From Nitrospirae bacterium GWF2_44_13 (GTDB lineage Bacteria; Nitrospirota; Thermodesulfovibrionia; Thermodesulfovibrionales; UBA1546): DNA of 64,000 nucleotides. Position 1 is the first letter of the stretch. The number at the start of each line of letters is the position of its first letter. The position numbers were made by a program, and so were the translations under genes. Below are positions 16,077-24,780 of this stretch, one piece after another. The notes below the pieces were generated by a model that was not told the origin of the DNA, searched no databases, and worked only from the letters and a program-made list of their open reading frames with translations. The stretch spans positions 62,001 to 126,000 of the forward strand of contig MHEE01000015.1 of NCBI GenBank assembly GCA_001805105.1, in the 5' to 3' direction.

Positions 16077-17722
16077 ACCGTAAACTTATAGAAAAAGCAG
16101 ATAAACTTTTATCTAAAGAAAAAGGCACAATATTAAAAGACCCCGGCGGCAGGATTAATGTCTGCCTTATTTATCCGAATACTTATCATGTCGGAATGTC
16201 AAATCTCGGATTTCAGGGGATATACACGCTTCTTAACGACAGGAGCGACACATTATGCGAAAGGGCATTTCTGCCTGATGAGGATGATATTGATGAGTAT
16301 GTCAGGACCGATACAAAGCCTTTTGCTCTTGAGTCAAAAAGGCCTCTGAATAATTTTGATATTCTGGCTTTTTCGGTTTCATTTGAAAACGATTATCTGA
16401 ATATCTTAAAAATACTTAAGCTTGCCAATATACCTCTCAGGGCATCTGACAGGAATCAAACACATCCGCTTCTTATAATCGGAGGAGTATGTGCATTTTT
16501 TAACCCTGAACCATTGGCTGATTTCTTTGACGTCTGCTTTGTCGGAGAAGCAGAAGAGATGCTTAATGAATTCATTGATACATATAAAAAATCAGAGACA
16601 AGGCCGGAGCTTTACGGACAAGCAGCCGCAATAGAAGGCGTCTATGTACCCGGATTGTATAACATCAAATTTAACAACGGAATACACAGCAGGGAGGCAT
16701 TGGATGGAGCCCCTGAAACAATTAAGAGGCGGTACATCAAAGATATTTCTGCTCACAGATTCAGGCAGTCAATTGTAACCCCTGAAACAGAGTTTTCCGG
16801 CATGTATCTCATTGAGGCGATGCGCGGGTGTCCGTGGAAATGCAGGTTCTGTGTTGCAGGACATATTTACAGCCCTGCAAGAAAAAAAGAACTGCCTGAA
16901 ATAAAAAAAGATATCAGCGATGCCATGAATATAACCGGCAGGGTCGGCCTTATAGGCCCTTCCCTCACAGATTATCCCCATATCAGCGAGGTTCTTAAAA
17001 CAGAAGGTGTGGATTTTTCCATCACGTCATTAAGGGCAAGCAGAAAGACTGCTGAACTTGCAGGGTTGTTAAAAGGGCGCAAAAGTGTCTCGATCGCGCC
17101 TGAGGCAGGGACAGAGAGGTTGAGAAGAGTCATTAACAAGAAGATAACGGAGGATGACATCATTGAGACATCAAGGCTTATATTTTCTGAGGGCATGGAA
17201 AAGCTCAGGCTGTATTTTATGGCCGGACTTCCCACAGAGAATGACGATGATATTAAAGGCATTGTAAGCCTCGTAAAGAAGATAAGAGCCATATCAAAAA
17301 AAGGAACTATAGCCCTGACCTTAAGCCCCTTCGTGCCAAAACCATTCACTCCGTTCCAATGGCACGGCATGGAAAAGATTGAGATTGTAAAAAAGAGGCT
17401 TAAGGCTGTAAAGAGTTCTCTGCTGCCGATAAAGGGGATAAAGGTATTCCACGATGTTCCGAAGTACGCTTACATGCAGGGCTTTTTCTCAATGGGCGAC
17501 AGGCGTGTTTCAAGGGTGCTTGAAACTATGCTCAAAATACATGACTGGAAAAAAGCATGCATTGAGGCAGGCATAGGCCCTGATTTTTATGTCATGAGGA
17601 ATAAGGATTTTTCAGAAAATCTCCCGTGGGATTTTATTGATTCAGGCATATCCAAAGAGCGGTTGTGGGATGAATACCTGAAAGCTCTTTCCGAATCAAT
17701 CACCCGAAAAAGCCCATTCTAA
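16073..17722 (+). CDS. B12-binding-type radical SAM protein (YgiQ/TIGR03960-like)
   Basis: About 549 residues from a GTG start that overlaps the DUF3786 stop (GTGA); an upstream ATG at 16037 would overlap more and is less likely. The N-terminal third resembles a B12-binding fold (VCLIYPNTYHVGMSNLGFQGIY). The radical SAM motif is C253, C257, C260 (CPWKCRFC). Later motifs SIAPEAGTERLR and LSPFVPKPFTPFQWHGME are typical of the TIGR03960 family. These often precede a small DUF2344 partner; none is seen here. The substrate is unknown, possibly an RNA or cofactor modification. Confidence 0.85.
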   Translation: MNRKLIEKADKLLSKEKGTILKDPGGRINVCLIYPNTYHVGMSNLGFQGIYTLLNDRSDTLCERAFLPDEDDIDEYVRTDTKPFALESKRPLNNFDILAFSVSFENDYLNILKILKLANIPLRASDRNQTHPLLIIGGVCAFFNPEPLADFFDVCFVGEAEEMLNEFIDTYKKSETRPELYGQAAAIEGVYVPGLYNIKFNNGIHSREALDGAPETIKRRYIKDISAHRFRQSIVTPETEFSGMYLIEAMRGCPWKCRFCVAGHIYSPARKKELPEIKKDISDAMNITGRVGLIGPSLTDYPHISEVLKTEGVDFSITSLRASRKTAELAGLLKGRKSVSIAPEAGTERLRRVINKKITEDDIIETSRLIFSEGMEKLRLYFMAGLPTENDDDIKGIVSLVKKIRAISKKGTIALTLSPFVPKPFTPFQWHGMEKIEIVKKRLKAVKSSLLPIKGIKVFHDVPKYAYMQGFFSMGDRRVSRVLETMLKIHDWKKACIEAGIGPDFYVMRNKDFSENLPWDFIDSGISKERLWDEYLKALSESITRKSPF

Positions 17723-18303
17723 AAGACATATTTCATAGCAAAAAATCCGCCTATAAGCAGCGTCATAAATGCGTATGACAGGATATTGAAATACCTGTCA
17801 ATAAATGAACGTATAGACGGGCCATAATGGAATATCAGCAGGGAGACAAGGAAAAATCTTGCTCCCCTGCTAAGTACAGAGGCAATGAAGAAAACCATGA
17901 AATCAGCTCTTAAAAATCCGGCTGATATCGTAAAAACCTTATATGGAATAGGCGTAAAACCGGCGATGCTCACTGCCCACGCCTCGTATTTAATAAAATA
18001 ATTCCTTACGACTTCAAAACCCGCAGGGTCTATGTATTGAAATAATATGCCTTTTGCAAGCTCCCAGAACTGCCATCCGAGAAAGTATCCCAGAACGCCG
18101 CCCAAAACAGACCCAAGGGTACAAACTGCCGCATATTTAAATGCCTTTTTGGGTATAGACAGGCTTAACGCTATCAACAGCACATCAGGAGGGATTGGAA
18201 AAAACGATGATTCCGCAAATGCAAGCAGAAACAACGCAGGCATACCATAAGGGGTATTTGCCCAGTGTAAAACCCAATCGTATAATCTCTTTAAAAATCG
18301 CAT
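17719..18303 (-). CDS. DedA/YqaA-family membrane protein
   Basis: This SNARE-associated/DedA-like protein has about five membrane helices and the family signatures ESSFFPIPPDVLLIALSL and GWQFWELAKG, then FTPIPYKVFTISAGFLRADFM. DedA proteins are thought to be lipid scramblases or flippases. The start MRFLKRLYDW is chosen; the frame could extend 11 codons to a TTG, but that would place the GGAGG inside the gene. It converges with and slightly overlaps the radical SAM gene at its end. Confidence 0.83.
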   Translation of the reverse strand: MRFLKRLYDWVLHWANTPYGMPALFLLAFAESSFFPIPPDVLLIALSLSIPKKAFKYAAVCTLGSVLGGVLGYFLGWQFWELAKGILFQYIDPAGFEVVRNYFIKYEAWAVSIAGFTPIPYKVFTISAGFLRADFMVFFIASVLSRGARFFLVSLLIFHYGPSIRSFIDRYFNILSYAFMTLLIGGFFAMKYVF

Positions 18304-18747
18304 AAAATAAGATTGCTCATCAAATTGAGCCTCCAATTATAGTTTTATTCGGCTATTAAGGTCAACCAGATTTGTCATTGCGAACAGAGTGAAGCAATCT
18401 CGCTTTACCATATCATGATGGTCTCAGTGAGGAATCTCAACTGAGATTGCCATGTCGCCCCAATCCCGAATGCTTTCGGGACGGACTCCTCGCGATGACA
18501 TCAAAATCTCGATTGTTATGTATCTAAAATTGTATCATTAAATCAAATAGTTAAAGATATTAATATCAAGTGTTACTTTATGTAATTACCTTGCTTTTCC
18601 TCTTGTTTATGCTTGTTAAAACGACAGGGCTTTACCGGCTTTGACTGCTTTTTTATCAAAAAACTCAAAAATCTATTGAAATTTTATGTCTTTGTAAGGT
18701 ATTTTATTAGGCTAAAACTAAATCCTTAATACTTGGAGGATATTTGA
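18304..18747. other. Intergenic region upstream of ppdK
   Basis: About 440 bases without a gene. The left part holds the REP/MITE-like element (18374-18499); the right part is AT-rich and probably carries the ppdK promoter, with a TTGAAA about 70 bases before the ATG and GGAGG at 18736-18740. No further structured RNA was recognised. Confidence 0.6.
18374..18499. mobile_element. REP/MITE-like palindromic element
   Basis: The 126-base element starts GTCATTGCGAACAGAGTGAAG and ends with CTCGCGATGAC, with internal GCAATCTC and GAGATTGCC arms and a CCCGAATGCTTTCGGG hairpin. This is the widespread type 'GTCATTGCGAG...CAATCTC...GAGATTGCC...CTCGCAATGAC' seen in many environmental bacteria. It has no coding capacity and is presumably mobilised in trans by a RAYT-like or other transposase. 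Confidence 0.75.
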
Positions 18748-21417
18748 ATGTCAAAGACAGCTAAAAAATACGTTTACTTTTTCGGCAATGGAAAAGCGGA
18801 TGGAAAAGGTGATATGAAGGACCTTCTCGGAGGCAAAGGCGCAGGGCTTGCCGAGATGACTAACCTCAGAGTGCCTGTTCCTGCCGGGTTTACGATTACC
18901 ACAGATGCATGCAACGAATATTTTAAGAACAAAAAGAAGTATCCGCAGGGAATGTGGGAGCAGGTTCTTGCAAATCTGAAAAAAACAGAAAAGGCAATGG
19001 GCATGAAATTTGGTGACCATGCCAATCCCCTGCTCGTTTCAGTTCGTTCAGGAGCAAAATTCTCCATGCCCGGCATGATGGACACCGTATTGAACCTTGG
19101 GCTTAATGATACAACAATGAAGTCGCTTATTAAAAAAACCAAAAATGACCGATTCGCCTATGATGCGTACAGAAGGTTTATAACAATGTTCGGAAATATT
19201 GTTATGGGTGTTGACAGGCAGAAATTTGAAAGAGCCCTTGAAGAGATAAAAGAAAGAAGGGGCGTACATCTTGATACGGACCTTACCGCAGCTGACCTTA
19301 AAGGCGTTGTGGATGAATTTAAGGTTATTTATAAACGCAGCACAGGAGAAACCTTCCCTTCTGATCCCTATGAGCAGCTTAAAAAGGCTATAAATGCGGT
19401 GTTCAGCTCATGGTTCGGAGATAGGGCTGTAAAATACAGAAAACTTAACAACATACCTGAAAACCTCGGCACTGCGTGCAATGTGCAGGCAATGGTCTTC
19501 GGGAACATGGGAGAAAACTCCGGCACAGGCGTTGGTTTTACAAGAGACCCCTCCACAGGCCAAAGAAAGTTCTTTGCTGAATGCCTTATCAATGCGCAGG
19601 GAGAAGACGTTGTTGCAGGAATCAGAACCCCGCTTCACATCAACGAGCTGAAGAAAAGGCTTCCAAAGGCATACAATGAACTTGACAGGATATATAAGAA
19701 ACTCGAAAAGCATTACAAAGACATGCTCGACATAGAGTTTACTGTCCAGGAAGGGAAACTCTATATGCTTCAGACAAGGGTCGGAAAAAGGACAGCTGCA
19801 TCAGCCTTAAGGATAGCCATTGACATGGTAAAAGAGGGGCTGATAGACAAAAAGACAGCCATATTAAGAATAGACCCCCAGCAGATTGACCAGCTTCTCC
19901 ATCCGATGATAGATCCAAAAGCAAAAATCAGCGTAATAGCAAAAGGGCTTCCCGCCTCGCCCGGCGCTGCAGTTGGAAAGGTAGTCTTTACAGCAGACGA
20001 AGCAGAGAAAGCCGCGGAAAGAGGCGAAAAAGTAATCCTTGTAAGGACAGAGACATCACCAGAGGATATCGGCGGAATGCATGCTGCGCAGGGCATTCTA
20101 ACGGCAAGGGGCGGAATGACATCACATGCCGCTGTTGTAGCAAGGGGAATGGGCAAATGCTGCATTGCAGGCTGCGGCGCGATAAATATAAACGAGAGCC
20201 AGAGATATTTCACAGTTAACACATTCAACCTCAAAGAAGGAGACTATCTCACGCTTAACGGCACAACAGGAGAGGTCATTCTCGGCGAGGCTCCGCTTAT
20301 AACGCCTGAACTTACAGGCGATTTCGGCATATTTATGAAATGGGTTGATGGATTCAGAAAAATCGGGGTCCGGACAAACGCAGACACTCCTCATGATGCA
20401 GCAGTAGCAAGAGATTTCGGGGCGCAGGGAATCGGGCTTTGCAGAACAGAGCACATGTTCTTTGAGCCTGAAAGGATAATCGCGGTTCGTGAGATGATAC
20501 TTGCGGATGACACAGAGGGAAGACAGGCAGCGCTTGCCAAACTCCTCCCGATGCAGAAAGGAGACTTCAAAGGCATATTCAAGGCAATGAAAGGCCTTCC
20601 TGTCACAATCAGGCTTCTTGACCCTCCTCTGCATGAATTCCTTCCGCATACCGATGAAGAACTTAAAGCGCTTGCGCATCAGATTGAAGTCCCTGTTGAC
20701 AAGCTTAAATCCAGAAACAAGGTATTGCATGAGTTCAATCCGATGCTCGGGCACAGAGGATGCAGGCTCGGCATAACCTATCCTGAGATATACGCAATGC
20801 AGGCGCAGGCAATTATGGAAGCAGCATGCGAGCTTGCAAAGCAGAAGATTAAGGTAATTCCTGAGATAATGATACCATTGGTGGGACATGTGAATGAGCT
20901 TAAGATGATGAGAGAACTCGTCATTAAAGTTGCAGCTGACGTCCAGAAGAAATATAAAATAAAAGTAAATTACACTGTAGGAACAATGATAGAACTTCCA
21001 AGGGCTGCAATAACAGCGGATGAGATTGCAGCGCAGGCAGACTTCTTCTCATTCGGCACAAATGACCTCACGCAAACGACATTCGGCCTTTCAAGGGATG
21101 ACGCAGGAAGATTCCTGCCCTTTTACGTTGAAAAGGGAATACTTGAGGATGACCCGTTTATCACGCTTGATCAGGGCGGCACAGGCTTGATGATGAAGAT
21201 TGCGATTGAGAAGGGACGGAAGGTCAAGAAAGACCTTAAGATGGGAATCTGCGGAGAGCACGGCGGCGACCCAAGGTCTGTTGAGTTCTGCCACAAGATC
21301 GGCTTAAACTACGTAAGCTGCTCGCCATACAGGGTCCCGATTGCAAGACTTGCAGGAGCACAGGCAGCATTGAAGGAGAAAATGGGCGGCAAAGACCTAA
21401 GCAAATCAACAGTATAA
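18748..21417 (+). CDS. ppdK: Pyruvate, phosphate dikinase
   Basis: This 889-residue enzyme interconverts pyruvate, ATP and phosphate with PEP, AMP and diphosphate. Domains: N-terminal ATP-grasp (KYVYFFGNGKADGKGDMKDLLGGKGAGLAEM at the start; SVRSGAKFSMPGMMDTVLNLG), central swivelling phosphohistidine domain with H460 (GGMTSHAAVVARGMG), and C-terminal TIM barrel with catalytic C835 (GICGEHGGDP). The length and residues match clostridial PPDK. In an anaerobe it probably serves gluconeogenesis or pyrophosphate-linked glycolysis. It is monocistronic, with GGAGG 8 bases before the ATG and a strong terminator. Confidence 0.98.
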   Translation: MSKTAKKYVYFFGNGKADGKGDMKDLLGGKGAGLAEMTNLRVPVPAGFTITTDACNEYFKNKKKYPQGMWEQVLANLKKTEKAMGMKFGDHANPLLVSVRSGAKFSMPGMMDTVLNLGLNDTTMKSLIKKTKNDRFAYDAYRRFITMFGNIVMGVDRQKFERALEEIKERRGVHLDTDLTAADLKGVVDEFKVIYKRSTGETFPSDPYEQLKKAINAVFSSWFGDRAVKYRKLNNIPENLGTACNVQAMVFGNMGENSGTGVGFTRDPSTGQRKFFAECLINAQGEDVVAGIRTPLHINELKKRLPKAYNELDRIYKKLEKHYKDMLDIEFTVQEGKLYMLQTRVGKRTAASALRIAIDMVKEGLIDKKTAILRIDPQQIDQLLHPMIDPKAKISVIAKGLPASPGAAVGKVVFTADEAEKAAERGEKVILVRTETSPEDIGGMHAAQGILTARGGMTSHAAVVARGMGKCCIAGCGAININESQRYFTVNTFNLKEGDYLTLNGTTGEVILGEAPLITPELTGDFGIFMKWVDGFRKIGVRTNADTPHDAAVARDFGAQGIGLCRTEHMFFEPERIIAVREMILADDTEGRQAALAKLLPMQKGDFKGIFKAMKGLPVTIRLLDPPLHEFLPHTDEELKALAHQIEVPVDKLKSRNKVLHEFNPMLGHRGCRLGITYPEIYAMQAQAIMEAACELAKQKIKVIPEIMIPLVGHVNELKMMRELVIKVAADVQKKYKIKVNYTVGTMIELPRAAITADEIAAQADFFSFGTNDLTQTTFGLSRDDAGRFLPFYVEKGILEDDPFITLDQGGTGLMMKIAIEKGRKVKKDLKMGICGEHGGDPRSVEFCHKIGLNYVSCSPYRVPIARLAGAQAALKEKMGGKDLSKSTV

Positions 21418-21468
21418 TGATTAATATTTCCTGTCCTTAAAAAAGGATTATTAGGATTAAATGAATTC

Positions 21469-21504
21469 AAAAGGGCATAGACGAAAAAGTCTATGCCCTT
21501 TTTG
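21469..21504. terminator. Bidirectional rho-independent terminator
   Basis: AAAAGGGCATAGAC (21469-21482), a GAAAAA loop and GTCTATGCCCTTTTT form a 14-bp stem with a T-run on the plus strand. The A-run on the left gives T on the minus strand too. It ends ppdK (plus) and nadA (minus), which converge here. Confidence 0.9.
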
Positions 21505-21526
21505 TTATACAGATAAAGAAATAACC

Positions 21527-22513
21527 TTATTTGATTGCCAGCATCCTGTCAAGCGCCATTTTTGCGGGTATCCTGATATTGTCCGGAACTTTGATGATGT
21601 AGTTGTTCTCTTTTAATGCCCTCAGAACGCTCTTAAGCGTTGTCTTTTTCATGTTCGGACATATCATGTCTTTTCTTAAGGGGTAAAACACCTTATCGGG
21701 ATTTTCCTTTCTCAGCCGATACAGAAGGCCGACCTCTGTCCCTGCAATAAACTCCTTTGCAGAAGATGACGCTGCAAATCTGAGCATTCCTGACGTGCTT
21801 GTAACATGGTCAGCCATATCAAGCACCTCAATCCTGCATTCAGGATGCGCCATTAAAACAGCATTGGGATGCTCTGCCCTCGCCTTCTTAACATCTTCCG
21901 GCGTTACCCTCTCATGAACATGACAGAAACCATCCCATGCAATCACCTGCTTTTTAGTATTCCTCGCTGCCCACATGGAAAGATTTTTGTCAGGGATGCA
22001 TATCACCTTATCCGATGGAAGGGATTCTATCACCTTCACGACATTTGCAGATGTGCAGCATATATCGCTTTCTGCCTTTATGTCTGCGGTCGTATTCACA
22101 TAAGCAACAACAGGGACTCCTGGATGCTGTGCCTTTATGTCGCGGAGGGTGAATTCAGGAGGATAAACGTAGGGCGGCGGATTGTCAAACCCCGGAAAAC
22201 TTTTTCTTACAGGTCTTGGAGAATCAACCCTTATCATGTCTGCCATTGGACAGCCTGCACCGATTTCTGTAAGGAGTACTGTCTTCTCAGGTGAGAGGAT
22301 TGAGGCGCTTTCAGCCATAAAATGAACTCCTGCAAAGACTATCACATCGCCTTCTATTGCGGCTGCTGTCCTTGAAAGCTCAAGAGAGTCGCCCACAAGA
22401 TCAGCTATGTCCTGAACTTCGCCCCTCTGATAGTTGTGGGACAGGATTATTGCACGCCTCTGTTCTTTCAGCTTCAGAATTTCTTCTTGAAGGGAGATAT
22501 TTTCTGCGAACAT
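21527..22513 (-). CDS. nadA: Quinolinate synthase
   Basis: This 328-residue [4Fe-4S] enzyme condenses iminoaspartate with dihydroxyacetone phosphate to quinolinate for NAD synthesis. The three cluster cysteines are C88 (GAGCPMADM), C152 or C153 (SDICCTSANVV) and C285 (MICPNMKKT). The DSLELSRTAA and HPECRIEV motifs are present. Odd: between CPMADM and HPGVPVVAYVN there are about 40 residues rich in Pro and aromatic residues, where relatives I recall have a shorter helix; an insertion is possible. It follows the lytic transglycosylase directly. No nadB or nadC is visible here. Confidence 0.96.
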   Translation of the reverse strand: MFAENISLQEEILKLKEQRRAIILSHNYQRGEVQDIADLVGDSLELSRTAAAIEGDVIVFAGVHFMAESASILSPEKTVLLTEIGAGCPMADMIRVDSPRPVRKSFPGFDNPPPYVYPPEFTLRDIKAQHPGVPVVAYVNTTADIKAESDICCTSANVVKVIESLPSDKVICIPDKNLSMWAARNTKKQVIAWDGFCHVHERVTPEDVKKARAEHPNAVLMAHPECRIEVLDMADHVTSTSGMLRFAASSSAKEFIAGTEVGLLYRLRKENPDKVFYPLRKDMICPNMKKTTLKSVLRALKENNYIIKVPDNIRIPAKMALDRMLAIK

Positions 22514-23242
22514 CTAAAACCTGACTGAATTGGCTTTGTTATTGTAAAGAGGGAAATTTGTGAAGAGGACTGTGCCGTCGTTCATTATTATCTTGTAGAT
22601 AGGCTCTGATTTTTTCATTCTATTCGAGCCCGAAAAAGAGATGCCAGTTGTTCCCTTATACAGAGCAAGCACTTTTCTTACATACTGTTTTGTCTCTGTG
22701 ATTGGAGGAACAGAGCCGTGCCTTTCAACGGCCTTTGGCCCTGCATTATACGCTGCAAGCGCAAGTGTTAAGTTGCCGTTAAATCTTTCAATGAGGTATC
22801 TGAGGTATCTTGCGCCTCCGTCTATGTTTTCTTCCGGGTCAAACGGATTTTTCACCTGAAGGTCATTTGCGGTTCCCGGCATTAGCTGCATAAGCCCCAT
22901 CGCGCCTTTTTTTGAAACTGCGTGAGGATTGCCGTTCGATTCTGCCTTTATAACAGCGCTGACAAGAGAAGGATCCAATTCGTGCTCTTTTGCTTTTTGA
23001 TTAATAATGGGGTGAAGGCTTTCGTTATGTGCCGTCGAAACATTATATGCGACTTTCACAGGCTTGCTATTTTTTGTCTTTATAATCTTAGCTGCCTTTT
23101 TACCCTGCGGTACATCCGTATAAAGAACAGAGCCGTCTTCCGCGACATACTTATAGATACCCGCTTCTGCGATGCCGCAGGCCAAGAACAAAACCACTAA
23201 TATTCTTAGAATAGCCATTCTGTCTAAATATAACCCTTTCAC
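22514..23242 (-). CDS. Lytic transglycosylase, SLT domain with DUF4124 N-terminus
   Basis: This is a 242-residue exported enzyme. It has a signal peptide (ILRILVVLFLACGIAEA), a DUF4124-type segment (GIYKYVAEDGSVLYTDVPQG) and a catalytic SLT domain with E101 (VIKAESNGNPHAVS) and GAMGLMQLMPGTA, then AAYNAGPKAVE. The C-terminal tail ends with a second short strand block (YKIIMNDGTVLFTNFP) like the DUF4124. It cleaves peptidoglycan between MurNAc and GlcNAc. The start may instead be the Met at residue 9. Its stop abuts the nadA ATG. Confidence 0.9.
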   Translation of the reverse strand: MKGLYLDRMAILRILVVLFLACGIAEAGIYKYVAEDGSVLYTDVPQGKKAAKIIKTKNSKPVKVAYNVSTAHNESLHPIINQKAKEHELDPSLVSAVIKAESNGNPHAVSKKGAMGLMQLMPGTANDLQVKNPFDPEENIDGGARYLRYLIERFNGNLTLALAAYNAGPKAVERHGSVPPITETKQYVRKVLALYKGTTGISFSGSNRMKKSEPIYKIIMNDGTVLFTNFPLYNNKANSVRF

Positions 23243-23267
23243 CTTGTACCTGTCAACTCGTTGCTAA

Positions 23268-24740
23268 TCAATTCCGGCCTGACAATGACTTCTCGGAATT
23301 ATCTTTCCTCCTTCCGAATAAAGCGCTTTTTCTCCATAGCCAGAAAAGGCTCTTTATACTTTTCATTGCAATCAGGAAATCGTTCAGGTTTCTTAGTTCC
23401 AAAAGTTTCTTAAGAATGAATGAAGGCCTGGAATAAAATCTCCTGAATGCCGTCTGCCTGAGTTCCAGAATCTCATCCCTTGTCATTGTATATGGAATAA
23501 ATGCAGCTCCCTGATAAGTGAAATCAGAAAGCTCATCAGACATCGTCCCGTATTTTTCAAGGTTATCATAGAGATGTGTTCCGGGAAACGGGGTTATCGC
23601 ATGGAAGTTGGCTATATCAGGATTAAGCTCTATTGCAAATTTAATTGTCCGGAGACCCTCCTCAAAGGTCTCACCGGGAATGCCAAACATAAAAGGAGCG
23701 CTGACCTTAATCCCTGCTTCTTTAGCCCATTTTACGGCATTCCGTGTCTGTTCAAGCGTTATTCCTTTTCTGATTGTATTAAGGTTTTTTTGAACGCCGC
23801 TTTCTGCGCCAAAGAGTATCGCCCAGCAGCCTGCTTCCTTAAATGCCTTAAGCAAAGGCTTATCCACCTGATTAACACATGCGGATGCAAACCATGTGAA
23901 ATCAAGCCCGCTGCGTTTTATCTCCTCAGCAAGCCTCATTGCCCTTTCGTAGTCAGCAGCCAGAGTATCGTCTATGAATTTTATTTCCCTGAATCCCTGC
24001 TTAATGCAGTGTTCAATTTCTCTAATGACATTTTCAACGCTTCTGTATCTGATGCCTGTCTTGCGCTCCTTGTCCATCTGAAAACAGTAAATGCACCTTC
24101 TGTTGCACCCTCTTGAGGTTATAAGAACAGCGACAGGTTTTCTTCTGTATGTTGCGGGCGGAGGAATATACTTATTTACATCGCCTAAGAGTTCTCTTGC
24201 GGGAAACGGAAGAGAATCAAGGTCTTCAATTAATGGCCGGGGAGGGTTTTTTATAATCCTTTCGCCTTCCCTGTAAACAACTCCGAGAACTCCTTCGAGG
24301 GTTCTTTTTGTCTGAAGCCTTTCAATTATTTCAAGACTCGTAAACTCGCCCTCTCCTGTGACTATTGCATCAACTGATTCTCCTGCATCCTCAAGGCAGC
24401 GCTCCTGTCTGGCGATGGGATACGGTCCGCCGGCAGATATAAAGGCCTCTCTGCCAAGCAATTTTTTAATATCTCCTGCTGTCTTTTTAGCCCTTCCCCA
24501 GCCAAAAGTAGTTGAATAAATTCCTATGAACTCAGGACTGAATTTCCTTGCCTCAGCAAGTATTTCTTCATGTGTCCTGAAGGCGCCATTAAAAAACTTT
24601 ACTTCATGGCCTTCTTTCTGAAGAACGGCAGCAACGTAAAGCGTTCCAAGCGGCTGCCAGTAGTTAATCTGAGAGCTTGCTGTTTTTGAAGAGAAGATGT
24701 CTCCAGGAACCCATGCCGGAATGATTAATGAGCATCTCAT
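23268..24740 (-). CDS. B12-binding radical SAM protein
   Basis: This 490-residue protein starts with a cobalamin-binding-like domain (about 1-145: VNYWQPLGTLYVAAVLQKEGHEV-like region, then FSPEFIGIYSTTFGWG and SAGGPYPIARQERCL). The radical SAM motif is CNRRCIYCFQMD around residue 214. The C-terminal part is helical and basic. Relatives often modify lipids or polysaccharides in cell-surface clusters, and the flanking Glf-like and glycosyltransferase genes fit this. The exact substrate is unknown. Confidence 0.82.
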   Translation of the reverse strand: MRCSLIIPAWVPGDIFSSKTASSQINYWQPLGTLYVAAVLQKEGHEVKFFNGAFRTHEEILAEARKFSPEFIGIYSTTFGWGRAKKTAGDIKKLLGREAFISAGGPYPIARQERCLEDAGESVDAIVTGEGEFTSLEIIERLQTKRTLEGVLGVVYREGERIIKNPPRPLIEDLDSLPFPARELLGDVNKYIPPPATYRRKPVAVLITSRGCNRRCIYCFQMDKERKTGIRYRSVENVIREIEHCIKQGFREIKFIDDTLAADYERAMRLAEEIKRSGLDFTWFASACVNQVDKPLLKAFKEAGCWAILFGAESGVQKNLNTIRKGITLEQTRNAVKWAKEAGIKVSAPFMFGIPGETFEEGLRTIKFAIELNPDIANFHAITPFPGTHLYDNLEKYGTMSDELSDFTYQGAAFIPYTMTRDEILELRQTAFRRFYSRPSFILKKLLELRNLNDFLIAMKSIKSLFWLWRKSALFGRRKDNSEKSLSGRN

Positions 24741-24750
24741 AGCAAATTAC

Positions 24751-24780
24751 GATACACGATGCATGACTCATGATACATGA
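24751..24780. repeat. Heptamer array at the end of the Glf-like gene
   Basis: Four heptamers in a row: GATACAC, GATGCAT, GACTCAT, GATACAT. The array crosses the stop codon of the Glf-like gene (24768-24770), so the last codons of the protein (NHVS) come from the repeat. A further pair of heptamers (ATCCTGT, ATCCTGC) lies about 20 bases inside the gene at 24801-24814. Confidence 0.65.

Noticed and set aside
20122-20889. Long minus-strand open frame inside ppdK
   Set aside because: It is antisense to conserved PPDK coding sequence and shows no own ribosome site or domain.
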